Positions 1 to 11,945 of a stretch of 64,000 nucleotides of DNA are shown here, piece by piece. How positions within the stretch are numbered: the stretch's first letter is position 1; the number at the start of each line of letters is the position of its first letter. The stretch is taken from NCBI RefSeq assembly GCF_016808335.1, contig NC_053138.1, positions 12,827,900-12,891,899 of the forward strand. Direction: 5' to 3'. The translations under genes and the position numbers were made by a program. This stretch comes from Panicum virgatum (Eukaryota; Streptophyta; Magnoliopsida; Poales; Poaceae). The notes beneath the pieces are model-generated. The model was not told where the DNA came from. It made no database searches and saw only the letters and a program-made list of their open reading frames with translations.

Positions 1-2976
1 TTGGACGTTCGGGTCGGCAATGGCGCAAAGGTTGCGGTGTTGGCGGTCGGCACCTACCACTTGTCTCTACCCTCCGGATTAGTTTTGGAATTAAATAATT
101 GTTATTGCATTCCTGCTTTGAGCAAGAACATTATTTCTTCTTCATGTTTGGAAGAAGTTGGTGATTTTAAGATTGTAATTGAGAACAAACGTTGTTATAT
201 CTTTTGCAATGGTATTTTTTATGCTCATTGTCCATTGGTGAATGGATTATATGTTCTTGATCTTGAGGATAAATCTGTCTGTAACATTAATACTAAGAGG
301 CTTAGACCAAATGATTTGAATCCCACTTTTATTTGGCATTGTCGCTTAGGTCATATAAATGAGAAGCGCATTGAACAACTCCATAAAGATGGATTGTTAA
401 GCTCATTTGATTTTGAATCATTTGACATATGTGAGTCGTGTTTGCTTGGAAAGATGACCAAAGCGCCTTTCACTGGTCAGAGTGAGAGGGCGAGTGACTT
501 GTTGGGACTTGTACATACCGATGTATGTGGACCAATGAGCTCAATAGCCAGAGGTGGTTTTCAGTACTTCATTACTTTCACTGATGACTTTAGTAGATAT
601 GGCTATATCTACTTAATGAGGCACAAGTCTGAATCGTTTGAAAAGTTCAAAGAATTTTAGAATGAAGTACAAAATCAATTAGGCAAGATAATTAAATTTC
701 TGCGATCTGATCGTGGAGGAGAATATTTGAGCCTTGAATTTGGTGATCATTTGAAGCAATGTGGAATTATTCCGCAGCTAACTCCGCCCGGAACGCCTCA
801 ATGGAATGGGGTATCCGAACGGAGGAACCGAACCTTGTTGGACATGGTTAGGTCCATGATGAGCCAAGCTGATCTTCCATTGTCATTTTGGGGTTATGCT
901 CTTGAAACTGCTGCGTTCACACTGAATAGGGTTCCAAGTAAGTCTGTTGAGAAGACACCATATGAGATATGGACTGGGAAGCGTCCCGGATTATCTTTTC
1001 TCAAAGTTTGGGGATGTGAGGCTTATGTCAAACGTTTGATGTCAGATAAGCTCACTCCAAAGTTAGACAAATGTTTCTTTGTGGGGTATCCTAGGGAAAC
1101 CAAAGGATATTATTTTTACAATAAGGCGGAAGGCAAAGTGTTTGTCGCTCGCAATGGTGTTTTCTTAGAAAAGGAGTTTCTCTCAAAAGGATTTAGTGGG
1201 AGCAAGGTGCAACTTGAAGAAATTCAGGAAACACCCGAAACTGTTTCAGCACCCACTAAAGATCCACGGGATGTGCAAGATGTTGCACAACCCGTAGTTG
1301 AGGCACCAGCCCCACGAAGGTCTATAAGGGCACGTCGCGCTACTGACAAGCTCAACCTCCTTATTACGGAGGAGCGCCATGTATTATTGATGGAAAATGA
1401 TGAGCCCTTGACCTACAAAGAAGCAATGCTGGGACCCGACTCCGACAAATGGCTTGAAGCCATGGAATCCGAGTTAAAATCCATGCATGGTAATCAAGTT
1501 TGGAACTTGGTCGATCAGATTGACAGTGTAAGACCTGTCGACTGTAAGTGGATTTTTAAGAAAAAATTAGACATGGATGGAAATGTTCACATCTATAAGG
1601 CACGATTGGTGGCGAAAGGTTTCCGACAAATTCAAGGTGTTGACTATGAGGAAACCTTTTCGCCCGTCGCAATGCTAAAGTCTGTTCGGATTCTCCTAGC
1701 AATTGCCGCATATTATGACTATGAGATATGGCAAATGGATGTCAAAACCGCTTTTCTTAATGGACATCTAAGTGAGGATGTGTATATGACACAGCCTGAA
1801 GGTTTTGTCGATCCTAAAAATGCTGGGAAAATATGTAAGCTTCAGAGGTCCATCTATGGATTGAAGCAAGCATCTCGGAGTTGGAATATTCGTTTTGATG
1901 AAGTAGTCAAAGGGTTTGGCTTCATCAAGAATGAAGATGAGCCTTGTGTTTACAAAAAGGCTAGTGGGAGCGCACTTGTGTTTCTGGTCTTATATGTGGA
2001 TGACATATTACTGATCGGAAATGATATTCCAATGCTTGAAGCCGTTAAAACCTCATTGAAAAAGAATTTTTCGATGAAGGATTTAGGAGAGGCGGCTTAT
2101 ATTCTGGGTATTAGGATCTATAGAGATAGATCAAAAAGGCTAATTGGATTGAGCCAAGACACGTACATTGACAAGATATTGAATCGGTTCAATATGCAAG
2201 ATTCCAAGAAAGGTTTCTTGCCAATGTCACATGGCATTACTCTAAGCAAGAGTCAGTGTGCTACGACACCTGATGAGCAAAAGAGGATGAGTACGATTCC
2301 TTATGCTTCAGCCATAGGGTCGATCATGTATGCTATGCTTTGCACGCGCCCAGATGTTTCCTTTGCTCTAAGTGTTACGAGCAGGTATCAGTCAGATTTC
2401 GGTGAACCTCACTGGACAATTGTAAAGAGTATCCTTAAGTACTTGAGAAGAACTAAGGATATGTTCCTAATATTTGGAGGCGAAGATGAGCTCCTTGTAA
2501 AGGGTTACACCGATGCTAGTTTTCAAACAGACAAAGATGACTCCAAATCGCAATCCGGTTTTGTTTTCTGCCTCAATGGTGGGGCAGTGAGCTGGAAGAG
2601 TTCCAAGCAAGATACGGTGGCTGATTCAACGACAGAGGCCGAGTATATTGCAGCTTCCGAAGCTGCAAAAGAAGCTGTTTGGATCAGAAAGTTTGTTTCT
2701 GACTTGGGTGTTGTTCCTAGTGCGTCCAGTCCAGTGGACCTCTATTGTGATAATAGTGGTGCCGTTGCACTAGCAAAGGAGCCTAGAATAACTAAGAAGT
2801 CCAGACATATACTGCGAAAGTATCACCTCATCCGTAACTTTGTTGAGAGAGGTGATGTGAAGGTTTGCAAGGTGCACACGGATTCAAACGTTGCTGATCC
2901 GTTGACGAAGCCTCTCCCACAACCAAAGCATGAGGCGCACATGAGATCTATGGGTATTAGATACTTACATCAGTGA
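1..2976 (+). pseudogene. copia pol polyprotein (protease end, integrase, RT, RNase H) with one in-frame stop
   Basis: One continuous reading frame is broken only by a TAG at 658-660. The first part holds the end of the protease and the GAG-pre-integrase zinc motif (HCRLGHINEKRI near 335-370, with CESCLLGK near 430-450). The integrase core begins at HTDVCGPM (about 514-537) and continues past the stop into the WNGVSERRNRT segment near 803-835. The RVT_2 reverse transcriptase follows (KARLVAKGF near 1600, catalytic YVDDIL near 1995). The copia RNase H comes last, with DASF near 2514 and the TTEAEYIA segment near 2630. The frame ends at TGA 2974-2976. Coding regions past the stop show no further frameshift, so decay looks recent. 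The nonsense codon falls between the first integrase aspartate and the rest of the core and should prevent a complete polyprotein. Confidence 0.93.
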
Positions 2977-3926
2977 TTTTAGTGTGCGTGGGAGATTTTG
3001 TGTCATGAGTATGTTTATGTAATGATAAATAATTGTTATTTGTTCCATGGATGATTATTTTACATTGATTATCAAGTATGTGACTTGTTCGTGAAACTCT
3101 TTGTTGAAAATGATATGATTCTAAATTATCCCTAGTTTATGTCGTTGTGTGGGACAACAACGACGTTGAGACTAGCACATGCATTAATTGATGATCATGT
3201 TTCACGGATCATGGATATGGAGATATCGGATTAATGATGTGGACACATGTTGGTGAACATGGTGTTGGATTGACCCACTCCAAGACAATGTTGGGATTGT
3301 TATTTTGTATGTGCCATCAGTTGTTCTTGAGTGTTATACCTACTGAATCCTTAGACCTGAGATCGCCATTGTTTCTCACTGTGTGTAGTGGTGCATCTTG
3401 GGGCTGCTAAACGCTACTCCGTGACTGGGTAGTTACAAAAGCAGCTTACAGGTATGTCATGAAACATGGAATGGGATGTGAGCGGATCAAGATGGAATTT
3501 GCCCCTCCTAGATAACGGGAGAGATATCTCTAGGCCCCTCGAGATAGTTGGATTTGAAAGTGCATGGCCATGCCAAAGTGATTAAAGAGTTAATCATGAT
3601 GACTAAAGGTTAGTTATGAATAGAATCCACTATTAGATCGAGAGAATGGTCGAGCTATCACAAAGGTGGCACGCATCTCGCTTTGAGCTTGACTGGTATC
3701 GTGTGGCAAAGGGATCGGTGTATGAGTATATCTATGGTTCGGCCGATATGATCTTTATGTGTATTTGTGAGTCACTATGCCCTGCTAGGTGCCGCTATTG
3801 ACTTGTGATTCGGAAATGATTTCCGATCACGACCACCTACACATGAACCTAACGGGTCACACACTTAAGGGGTTTGGAATGTTGGAAAGCTTGCATGTAT
3901 GATTGTCTCTAGTGCAAGTGGGAGAT
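2977..3926 (+). other. copia 3' internal non-coding region and polypurine tract
   Basis: About 950 bases between the pol stop and the 3' LTR. I see no reading frame of note. It ends with the purine-rich AAGTGGGAGA just before the LTR, which serves as plus-strand primer. Similar long 3' spacers are seen in some grass copia families. Confidence 0.8.
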
Positions 3927-4416
3927 TGTTGGTGATATGCCCAAGAGCCCATCATCACAATACGGTTTAAAGGCCCAAGTGGATATTGATCCAAGAGGGA
4001 TTAGGATTACTAATGGGCCTATGAGATAGAAGCCCATTAGTATGCCCTATATATATGAGGGAGGGGCTAGGGGGGGCGATGACCTGAGTCGCGCCACCTC
4101 CCTAGCCGCCGCCCCTCCCTCTCTCTCGGCCGCCGCCCTTGCCGTGCGTGCGGTGCTAGCACACCGACGCCCGGCGTTTCATCCCCGTACGTGTGGACTC
4201 CGTGGAGGCGCTGCTGCGACTGCTGCGCTGATCGGCTGCTGGGATCAAGTACGAGGAGCTCGGTTCGTGGGACGTGATCGACTACTTCCTCTACATCGAC
4301 GCGCGACTTCTTCCGCTGCGCTGCGCGTCTAGTGGTAACGATCTATGATCTTCTACTCGCAAGTATCTTGGGTTTATGCGGTAGTGATGCTAGCGTAGCC
4401 TACCCGTTTCCCTACA
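3927..4416 (+). repeat. 3' LTR of the copia element
   Basis: The repeat starts TGTTGGTGATATGCCC directly after the purine tract and ends TTTCCCTACA at 4416, giving canonical TG...CA ends. Length is 490 bp. It contains a TATA-like promoter near 4048 and a GC-rich downstream part. The 5' LTR is not in the window, so the limits rest on the ends and the purine tract only. Confidence 0.85.
4048..4054 (+). promoter_or_regulatory. LTR TATA box
   Basis: TATATAT within CCCTATATATATGAGG, 120 bases into the LTR. This is the expected place for the core promoter at the U3/R junction. In a 3' LTR it could read outward into the sequence beyond 4416. Confidence 0.6.
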
Positions 4417-4609
4417 GACAGTCTCTTGTCTCGCGTTCTTCCCTTCCCGTTCCTCTCTTCCCCCTTCCTCACATCTCATCCTAATCCTTTGAATCAAGCC
4501 ATGGATTCTAAAATTAATCCCACAAAGAGAGTAGATCAGGTCAATTTACATCTATTGGAGCAGATGAGGGAGGGGCAGCGCTCTACTGGAGCATATCAGG
4601 GGGGAGCGG

Positions 4610-4820
4610 GGGCGGCTCCTGTGGCTCCCGGCCGCACGGCTGGCGACGCCGCGCTGTTGGGGTCGGGGGCCGCACTCCTATGGCTCGCGCCCCCGCACGG
4701 CCGGCGACGCCGCGTTGTTGGGGTCGAGACCGGCGGTCCTGTGGCTCGCACCCGCATAGCCGGCAACGCTACTGGCGCTCCTGTGGCTCACGCCCGCACG
4801 GCCGGCAACGCTTGCGCAAG
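4610..4820. repeat. GC-rich degenerate tandem repeat
   Basis: Three to four imperfect units with the pattern TGTGGCTC...CGCACGGC(C/T)GGC(G/A)ACGC. The unit is about 62 bp in the first two copies and about 42 bp in the later ones, where an inner block is missing. The open frame across it (4426-4866) has only repeat-like composition, so I do not call a gene. Confidence 0.7.
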
Positions 4821-4899
4821 GATGGAGGCTGATGGCCATCTACTTCGACATGTACATGAAAGGTAGTTTTTTGTTGTCTCTAACCTCTACTATAATGCT

Positions 4900-5892
4900 G
4901 TAGTATTTGGGATGGCGGTATTTGGGATAAAAAAAGCTGTAGTTCAACCATAATAATGCAGTTCACAAGACGATTTCATACGATTTCGAAGAGAACTAGT
5001 AATACAGTTACATTGCAGTTAGAATAAAATAATTTGAGATGGTGCGTTACGTAAAATAGCATACATGATCTCACCAAGTGTTCGTGTATGCCACACACGT
5101 GGTGCGTTACGTAAAATAGCAAAACGAGACTACAAAACATCCTCCCTCCTTTCTTTTCCTCATCTGAACCTACATCACTCCATTCTTCACCTCCGACTGC
5201 ATCTTTGTTTGTATGCTCTACAGGAAGCATTGGAGAAGTGACTGGAGAAGCTGAGCTCTCGCCTCTTGAACCACCAACTCCAAACATAGCTACTGAACCA
5301 ATTGGTGAAGATGGACCACCAGCCATGTCGCCCACATGAAAATTGCCAGGGAAAGGAATGCCATGCTGGTAACTTGCTGCTGGAAATTGGTAACCTTGTT
5401 GGACACCAAATGGATTGAAATTTGGTGGGTAGTACTGGGTGGAAATGGGTTGGGACCAAATTGATGGGGTGGGAAATTCATGAGAAAATGGGGTGGAAAA
5501 CTAGGCTGTTGTTGGGTGTTTGGGTTTTGAGGATTTGAGCTTTGGATTTCTGAATTCATCAGATTTGTAAAGCTAGATGTAGAATGATTCTCCATTGTGG
5601 CAATGTGTGAGTTTGAATGTATGAAGTTCATGTATATAGAGGAGCAGGCAAGCAAGTCCCTCTGTAAACGGCTATACCAATGCCCAACGGCCATATGTAC
5701 TGTACAATGCTTATTTTATTTGGAATGTGAGGAGGAGGTAACAGCCGTGCATGTATCATTATTTTACTGGCTTTGGTTCGGCGCATACCTAGAGTTCGCT
5801 TTCACCCTCTGACAACAAGAGTGCGAACCGTCCAATGCTTAAGGTTCGCATGCAGTGCCCCCCGGTTCGCTTTCATGCGACGCTGGAGCTGC
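4900..5892 (-). mobile_element. decayed PIF/Harbinger element remnant
   Basis: This surrounds the ORF1 fragment at 4976-5595. The right side ends GGAGCTGCTC followed by TAA at 5893-5895. That matches the terminus of the intact Harbinger-type MITE at 59630-59939, which ends GGAGTTGCTC followed by TAA. I could not find a clean left terminus, so the left limit is approximate. Confidence 0.45.
4976..5595 (-). pseudogene. N-terminal fragment of a PIF/Harbinger ORF1 (Myb/SANT-associated) protein
   Basis: The minus strand from ATG 5595 encodes a Ser/Asn/Gln/Pro-rich leader (MENHSTSSFTNLMNSE). It continues as a Pro/Phe/Gln-rich stretch (PPHFLMNFPPHQFGPNPFPP), a frameshift near 5430-5450, and then GNFHVGDMAGGPSSPIGSVA in the 5335 frame. 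This layout is typical of the N-terminus of the second Harbinger ORF, often mis-annotated as glutathione S-transferase T3-like. The Myb/SANT domain that should follow is missing. A 20-base direct repeat (GGTGCGTTACGTAAAATAGC at 5041 and 5101, exactly 60 bp apart) lies within the decayed 3' part. The function call rests on resemblance only. Confidence 0.6.
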
Positions 5893-5895
5893 TCT

Positions 5896-6181
5896 AATAC
5901 ATTCAGAGCAAATTGTTGGTATGTGAAAGTTACAATGAGGTTGTACGTACTCGTCACAGATCATGCATGGCTTGCACATCAAACTGCAAAACTGATCACT
6001 TGATGCAAAAAGAAACTGGAGTATTGGACAGAAGATCAAAATGGTCAAAGATATATCAGTTCACGGATTCACCAGTCCGACCAATTGTTTCACCTCTAAT
6101 AATGATTTACCGTATGGGTAACTAAGACCTAACCAAACATATGATATAATAAATAAGATAACATAGTAATACTGAAACACC
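5896..6181. other. intergenic stretch
   Basis: AT-rich sequence between the Harbinger remnant and the Mutator MITE. I see no gene, repeat or regulatory signal I can support. Confidence 0.6.
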
Positions 6182-6190
6182 CATTATCAA

Positions 6191-6753
6191 GAAATTTTAG
6201 AATATGGATCTCAATTCGTAGGCTTTTCGATATTTGACACTCGATTCACAAGACTCACAGCATTTGACGTCGGGGCATGCGTATTCTTTCATTTTAGGTA
6301 TTTCTCTCATTTTTTCCCCTCTTTTTCTTATTTCCTTTTGCTTTTCCTCTCCTGGCCAATCTAAACTGACACATTTACCCCTGCCCAAATCCTCTTTCAC
6401 CGATTGAATCAAGCGAACGCCCGACCGGACACGTCTCTCTTTCGCTTGCTCGTCCTTGGACGAAGCTGCCGTGGCCTGACATCTCCTCCTGCTCCTCATT
6501 GTCGCCGCAGTGGCGTCTCTCCTCACTGCATCCCCCGTCTACACTGTCGTCGCCTCCATCCCAATCTCGCTCTCTCCTGCATCCCAATTGTCTATTCATG
6601 TGAGCTGGGGCAATAAAAGAAAAGAAAGGAAAATACGAAGAAACATCTGAAATGAAGAATTAGTAGTACCAAGTGTTAAATTTTGGAAGGCATATGAATT
6701 GAGTGTTAAATAATAAAAGGCGTACGAATTGAGACCTAAATAATGAAATTTCG
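6191..6753. mobile_element. non-autonomous Mutator-like element with long TIRs
   Basis: The left end (GAAATTTTAGAATATGGATC, then TCAATTCGTAGGC) is matched in reverse complement by the right end (GAAATTTCATTATTTAGGTC, then TCAATTCGTACGCC). The similarity continues about 90-100 bp inward (ATATTTGACACTCGATTC against TTATTTAACACTCAATTC). The flanks carry a near-perfect 9-bp duplication, CATTATCAA at 6182-6190 and CATTATCCA at 6754-6762. Long TIRs with a 9-bp duplication are diagnostic of Mutator. The interior encodes nothing recognisable. Confidence 0.8.
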
Positions 6754-6762
6754 CATTATCCA

Positions 6763-7730
6763 GATTTCTAAACTGATGTCCAAACTTCGAACTAGCCACC
6801 GGTTCAATGGCCGCCAAAAATGGTTGGTTCAACTAGTTTGCACTAGTCCAACTACATAGCGTATCTTGATCGAGCCAAACCGATAAGGTCAGTAGTTCAT
6901 GGTTTTTCAGGCTACTACAAGCGTGGAGCAGACACGGCAATGCTAGGCTCAAGGAGGCCTGCAGCACAGAACAAGTGATGGGAACTGTAGCTGTTATTGG
7001 TCCGGAAATCAGACGTTTCATTCCTCGCCGACTCCTCCTGAATCCCGAGCACCACGCGCGCTGTCAGGTTGCATCTTCACCTCCTGTAGATCGGTGACCT
7101 CTTGTTCATACCGAAGCAGGCAGGAGCATCACCCAATCAGAGCAGGGGACCGTGTCGTGCACTGCAGCAGACCAGCACTGCGTCGCATTCCTCTGCTGCC
7201 GCAGCAGAGGCGAATCCTGCGTGCTCGTCGGGGTCGGGTTGCGCTGCCGATGCCATGCACCGCTGCACGCCGGTACGCAACATTCCTGCCGCTGCTGCTC
7301 GCTTGGCGGCTGGCCCTGGCCTGGCTTGGCTTTGCTCCATCTATCAGCAGGCAGGCGGGCACTCGATGGATCATCTTTTGCTTTTGCTTTGGCCCGACGC
7401 TTTATCGCCGGTCGGCCGCCCCGGCCCTCCGAGAGCGATCGAGCTGGGGGTGCATCAGAGACCGATCCATCCGTCCTTGAAAAGAAGAGAAAGGGGCCAT
7501 CCGTTACTGATCGATCGCGACCCGGCCTCTCTCCTCCCTCCATCACCGTCACCAGCGGACTCACAACTCCAAAGCCCCAGCTCCATCGCCGGCCTCACCT
7601 CCGCCCCCTGGCCGCAGCAAAGGAAATGCCTCGTCCCTCAGCCAGCCACCACCGCCTACCATAGCCACACCTCCCGCCCGGCAGCTAGCTACCTTCACCA
7701 CCTTCACGGCTCCGCTGCATTACCACCCCA
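6763..7730 (+). other. upstream region and 5' leader of the BAM3-like gene
   Basis: From about 7020 the composition shifts to the C-rich sequence common in grass 5' leaders. I see no convincing TATA box. Several open frames overlap between 7094 and 7851 on both strands; they are by-products of GC bias and none resembles a known protein. Confidence 0.5.
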
Positions 7731-10700
7731 ATGGCTCGGGCTCTTCTCCCCCGCCACCTCGTCCTCGTCCTCCTGCTGCTGCTGCTGCGCACCGCCATCG
7801 CCATCGCAACCACGGCCACCACCCCTCAAGCTGGTGACGACGACGCCCTAGCCAGGCAGGCCGCGATCCTGGTTTCCATCAGGGACGCCTTCGCCGCGCC
7901 GCTCCCGCCGCCGCTGCGCGCGTGGGCGCTCGCCAACAGCGCCTCGCTCTGCACCTCGTGGCCCGGCGTCGCGTGCGGCCCCGGCGGCCGCCGCGCCGTC
8001 GTCTCGGTCGACGTCTCCGGCTACAACCTCTCCGGCGCGCTCTCCCCCGCCGTCGGCCGCCTCGCGGGCCTCCTCTTCCTCTCCGCCGCGGGGAACTCCC
8101 TCTCCGGCGCGCTGCCGCCGACCCTCGCCGGCCTCCGCGAGCTGCGCCACCTCAACCTCTCCAACAACCAGTTCAACGGCACCCTGGCGGGCATCGACTT
8201 CTCCGCGATGCGGGAGCTCCAGGTGCTGGACCTCTACGACAACGACCTCGCCGGCCCGCTCCCCGATCCCGAGGCCGCCGGCCTCGCCGCGCTCCCGGGC
8301 CTCCGCCACCTCGACCTCGGCGGCAACTTCTTCTCCGGCGCCATCCCGCCCGCCTTCGGCCGCCTCCCCGCCATCGAGTTCCTCTCGCTCGCCGGGAACA
8401 GCCTCGCGGGGCCCATCCCGCCCGACCTCGCCAACCTCATCACGCTGCGCCACCTCTACCTCGGCTACTTCAACCGCTTCGACGGCGGCATCCCTGCGGA
8501 GCTCGGGAGGCTCGCCAACCTCGTCCACCTCGACCTCGCCAGCTGCGGCCTGCAGGGCCCCATCCCGGCCTCGCTCGGCGGCCTCGCCAGGCTGGACACG
8601 CTCTACCTGCAGACCAACCAGCTCAACGGCACCATCCCGCCGTCGCTCGGCAACCTCACCGGCCTCAGGTTCCTCGACGTCTCCAACAACGCGCTCACGG
8701 GGGAGATCCCTCCCGAGCTCGCCGCGCTCAGGGGGCTCAGGCTGCTCAACATGTTCATGAATCGCTTCCGCGGCGGCATCCCGGACTTCGTCGCCGACCT
8801 CGACTCCCTGCAGGTCCTCAAGCTGTGGCAGAACAACTTGACGGGGGCCATCCCCGCGGCGCTCGGCCGCGCCGCGCCGCTCCGGGAGGTGGACCTCTCC
8901 ACGAACCGCCTGACGGGCCAGGTGCCGCGCTGGCTGTGCGCGCAGGGCCGGCTGGAGATCCTCATCCTCCTCGACAACTTCCTCTTCGGGCCGGTGCCGG
9001 AGGGGCTCGGCGCCTGCGAGACGCTCACGCGGGTGCGGCTGGGCCAGAACTACCTCGCCGGGCCGCTCCCGCGCGGCTTCCTCTACCTGCCGGCGCTCAC
9101 CACCGTGGAGCTGCAGGGCAACTACCTGACGGGGCGCCTGGAGGAGGACGACGCCGGCGTGCCCGCCAAGCTGTCGCTGCTCAACCTGTCCAACAACCGC
9201 TTCAACGGGTCGCTCCCGGCGTCCATCGGCAACTTCTCCGCGCTGCAGACGCTCCTCCTCGGCGGGAACCAGCTGGCCGGCGAGATCCCGCGGCAGGTCG
9301 GGCGGCTGAAGCGGCTGCTGAAGCTGGACCTGAGCGGCAACAACCTGACGGGCGCGGTGCCCGGCGAGGTCGGGGACTGCGCGTCGCTGACGTACCTGGA
9401 CCTGAGCGGCAACCGGCTGTCCGGCGCGATCCCCGAGCGGCTGGCGCGGATCAGGATCCTCAACTACCTCAACGTGTCGTGGAACATGCTCAGCGGCAGC
9501 ATCCCGCGGGAGCTGGGCGGCATGAAGAGCCTGACGGCCGCCGACTTCTCGCACAACGACCTGTCCGGGCGCGTGCCGGACAACGGGCAGTTCGCCTACT
9601 TCAACGCGACGTCGTTCGCGGGCAACCCGCGGCTGGTGATGGGCGCGCCGCGGCGGTGGGCGGGGCCGCAGGAGCAGCAGGAGCAGCACCAGCACCAGCA
9701 GCTGGTGGGGCGGCTGAAGCTGTTGGCGGCGCTGGGCCTGCTGGGCTGCTCCGTGGCGTTCGCGGCGGCGGCCGTGGCGACGACGCGGTCCGCCATGGTG
9801 CGCCGGCGCGGGCGCGGGCGGTCGGCGCGGGCGGGGCGGTGGCGGATGACGGCGTTCCAGAAGGTGGCGTTCGGGTGCGAGGACGTGGTGCGGTGCGTGA
9901 AGGAGAACCACGTGGTGGGGCGCGGCGGCGCCGGCGTGGTGTACCGCGGCGAGATGCCCGGCGGGGAGGTGGTGGCCGTGAAGCGCATCGTGGCGGGCGG
10001 CGGCGGCGGGTTCCAGGCGGAGGTGGAGACGCTGGGGCGGATCCGGCACCGGCACATCGTGCGGCTGCTGGCCTTCTGCTGCAGCTCGTCGGCGGGGGAC
10101 GAGGCGATGCGGCTGCTGGTGTACGAGTACATGGTGAACGGCAGCCTGGGGGAGATGCTGCACGGCGGCGGGGAGGCGGACGGGGCCCGGCAGCCGCTGG
10201 CTTGGGCGGCGCGGCTGCGCGTGGCGACGGAGGCCGCCAGGGGGCTGTGCTACCTCCACCACGACTGCTCCCCGCCGATCCTGCACCGCGACGTCAAGTC
10301 CAACAACATCCTCCTGGACGCGCGCATGGAGGCCCACGTGGCGGACTTCGGGCTCGCCAAGTTCCTCCGCGGCAACGGCAACGGCGCCTCCGAGTGCATG
10401 TCCGCCGTCGCCGGATCCTACGGCTACATCGCGCCTGGTAACCACCACACCACTAGCTGCCGCCATGCTCTATCTGCACACTGCACTGCATGTAGTTCCA
10501 AGCAACGTGCTGTTGCTGTCGTCGGTCGCAGGTACGACCATCAGAGGTAGTGACGCGACGGTCATGGCGCGATGATCCCTAGGTTAGCCAGGCCGCCTCC
10601 TCTGCATCATCTGCATGCATGCACCCCGATCCACATCTCTCTCGCGCTCTCTCTGCCTAGCTGCAGATGCATGCATGCCGCTCAGGTACAGGGAGGGTGC

Positions 10701-11945
10701 TGCCGGCGGAAGGGAATAAAACAAGACAGGACGCCAGGCCGGCCCCACACTCCGATGAGGCGATGATGACTAGACGCCTCAAAGGAAGCGCTCCGCTGCT
10801 TTGCGTTGCGCTGCGAGCATGCATGCCCGTGCCCCTGCCATCAACGCCCTCTTTTGCTTTTGCTCACAATGCATGCCATGCCATGCCATGCCAGCCGCAA
10901 CGCAACGATGCGTCCTCCTCCTTTCCATGTCCCTTTTCCCTCTCTCGTCTTTGCCTCGGCAGCCTCACACGCCTACTTCTGCTGTAGCGGGGAATGAACC
11001 TGGCTTTTTGACCAGACTAATCATATGCGTGGTTGGCTCCAGCCGCTTGGGTACGGTACGGGCGGGTACCGCTAGACTGCGTACACTGCAGTATATACTA
11101 TGTAGCGTGTGTCCTTTTTTATACGTATGCTAAAAAACAAAGTGTACCTTTGAGGTTTGAGCTGATAGATTCTCAGTCTAGTGCGTGTGCTGTGGTGTGG
11201 GGAGGGGTCTCTCGATCGGTCTTTTTAGATTGCGTTGTGATCTGAGATGGGCTTTAGCAGACTAGCAGTACATGCTTTAGTGGCTCACTGTGTGACCGCC
11301 TTTTAATCAGCCAGCCTTATTACTAGACACATCCAGTAACTTTGCTTGCTTTAGTTTCATCCCGTCCAACAAAGTTCCTTTGCGACCCTTTAATCGTACA
11401 CGTTAGGTGCATGCATCCTTTTAACGTTTAACCGTGTGTGGTCACAAAAGGTAGCAGAGGCTCTTTTTCACTGGCCGTGCAAGAGCGAGCGAGCATGCGT
11501 GTCAATTTTGTGTTCTATCGGTATCGATGAGCCTTTGCACCAAGTTTACTGACCATCTCTCTCGATCGATGCGTGTGCAGAGTACGCGTACACGCTGAAG
11601 GTGGACGAGAAGAGCGACGTGTACAGCTTCGGCGTGGTGCTGCTGGAGCTCCTCACGGGGCTGCGGCCCGTGGGGGAGCACCTCGGCGAGGACGGGGTGG
11701 ACCTGGTGCAGTGGGCGCGCGCCCGCGCCGGCGGCGGGGTGCTGGGGCTGCTGGACCCGCGCCTGGGCGGGGACGTCCCCGCGGCGGAGGCGGCGCAGGT
11801 CCTGTTCGTCGCCATGCTCTGCGTGCAGGAGCACAGCGTGGAGCGCCCCACCATGCGCGAGGTCGTCCAGATGCTCCAGCAGGCCAAGCACCACCCGCCG
11901 ACGCCGGCGCCGGCGGCGGCTCCGCCAGACGCCGCCGCCTGCTGA
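7731..11945 (+). CDS. BAM3: LRR receptor-like kinase, BAM3-like (two exons)
   Basis: Exons 7731-10437 and 11581-11945 are joined by a phase-1 GT-AG intron (donor CCTG|GTAACC, acceptor GTGTGCAG|AGTACG). They give about 1023 residues, close to the usual 1000 for BAM receptors. In order: a signal peptide (residues 1-25, leucine-rich), a cysteine-containing LRR N-cap, about twenty plant LRRs, a membrane segment (about 662-686) and a kinase. The kinase shows a glycine loop ([11 protein letters not shown], about 727-737), VAVKR lysine 751, HRD aspartate 854 and DFG aspartate 872, so it looks active. Signature stretches such as [21 protein letters not shown] and [11 protein letters not shown] match BAM3 rather than CLV1. 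BAM3 senses CLE45-type peptides at the plasma membrane and restrains protophloem differentiation in Arabidopsis. Oddity: the usual Cys pair after the LRRs (GNPxLCG) is absent; GNPRLVMG is present instead. BAM3 orthology is inferred. Confidence 0.94.
10438..11580 (+). other. intron of the BAM3-like gene
   Basis: A 1143-bp intron splitting the kinase domain just after GSYGYIAP, at the E of the EYAYT activation-segment end. CLV1/BAM family genes commonly have one intron near this site. Short open frames within it (for example 10667-10987) are not supported as genes. Confidence 0.85.

Larger units (their letters stand above)
1..4416 (+). mobile_element. Ty1/copia LTR retrotransposon, 3' portion (5' end outside window)
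   Basis: The window opens inside a copia element. A pol frame runs to 2976 in the copia order integrase, reverse transcriptase, RNase H. A long non-coding stretch and a purine-rich tract (about 3917-3926) follow, then a 3' LTR with TG...CA ends at 3927-4416. The five bases after it, GACAG, are the expected right copy of the target duplication; the left copy lies upstream of the window. The 5' LTR, primer site, gag and most of the protease are not visible, so completeness cannot be judged. Confidence 0.95.

Noticed and set aside
4042..4866. Two open frames (96 and 146 codons) at the copia LTR and the tandem repeat
   Set aside because: One lies within LTR promoter/leader DNA and the other across a tandem repeat; neither resembles a protein family.
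7848..10466. 872-codon minus-strand open frame opposite the BAM3-like exon, and an 839-codon plus-strand frame at 7922-10441
   Set aside because: Both are shadows of the GC-rich receptor exon. Composition is Arg/Pro/Ala-rich without domains, and the receptor frame explains the region fully.
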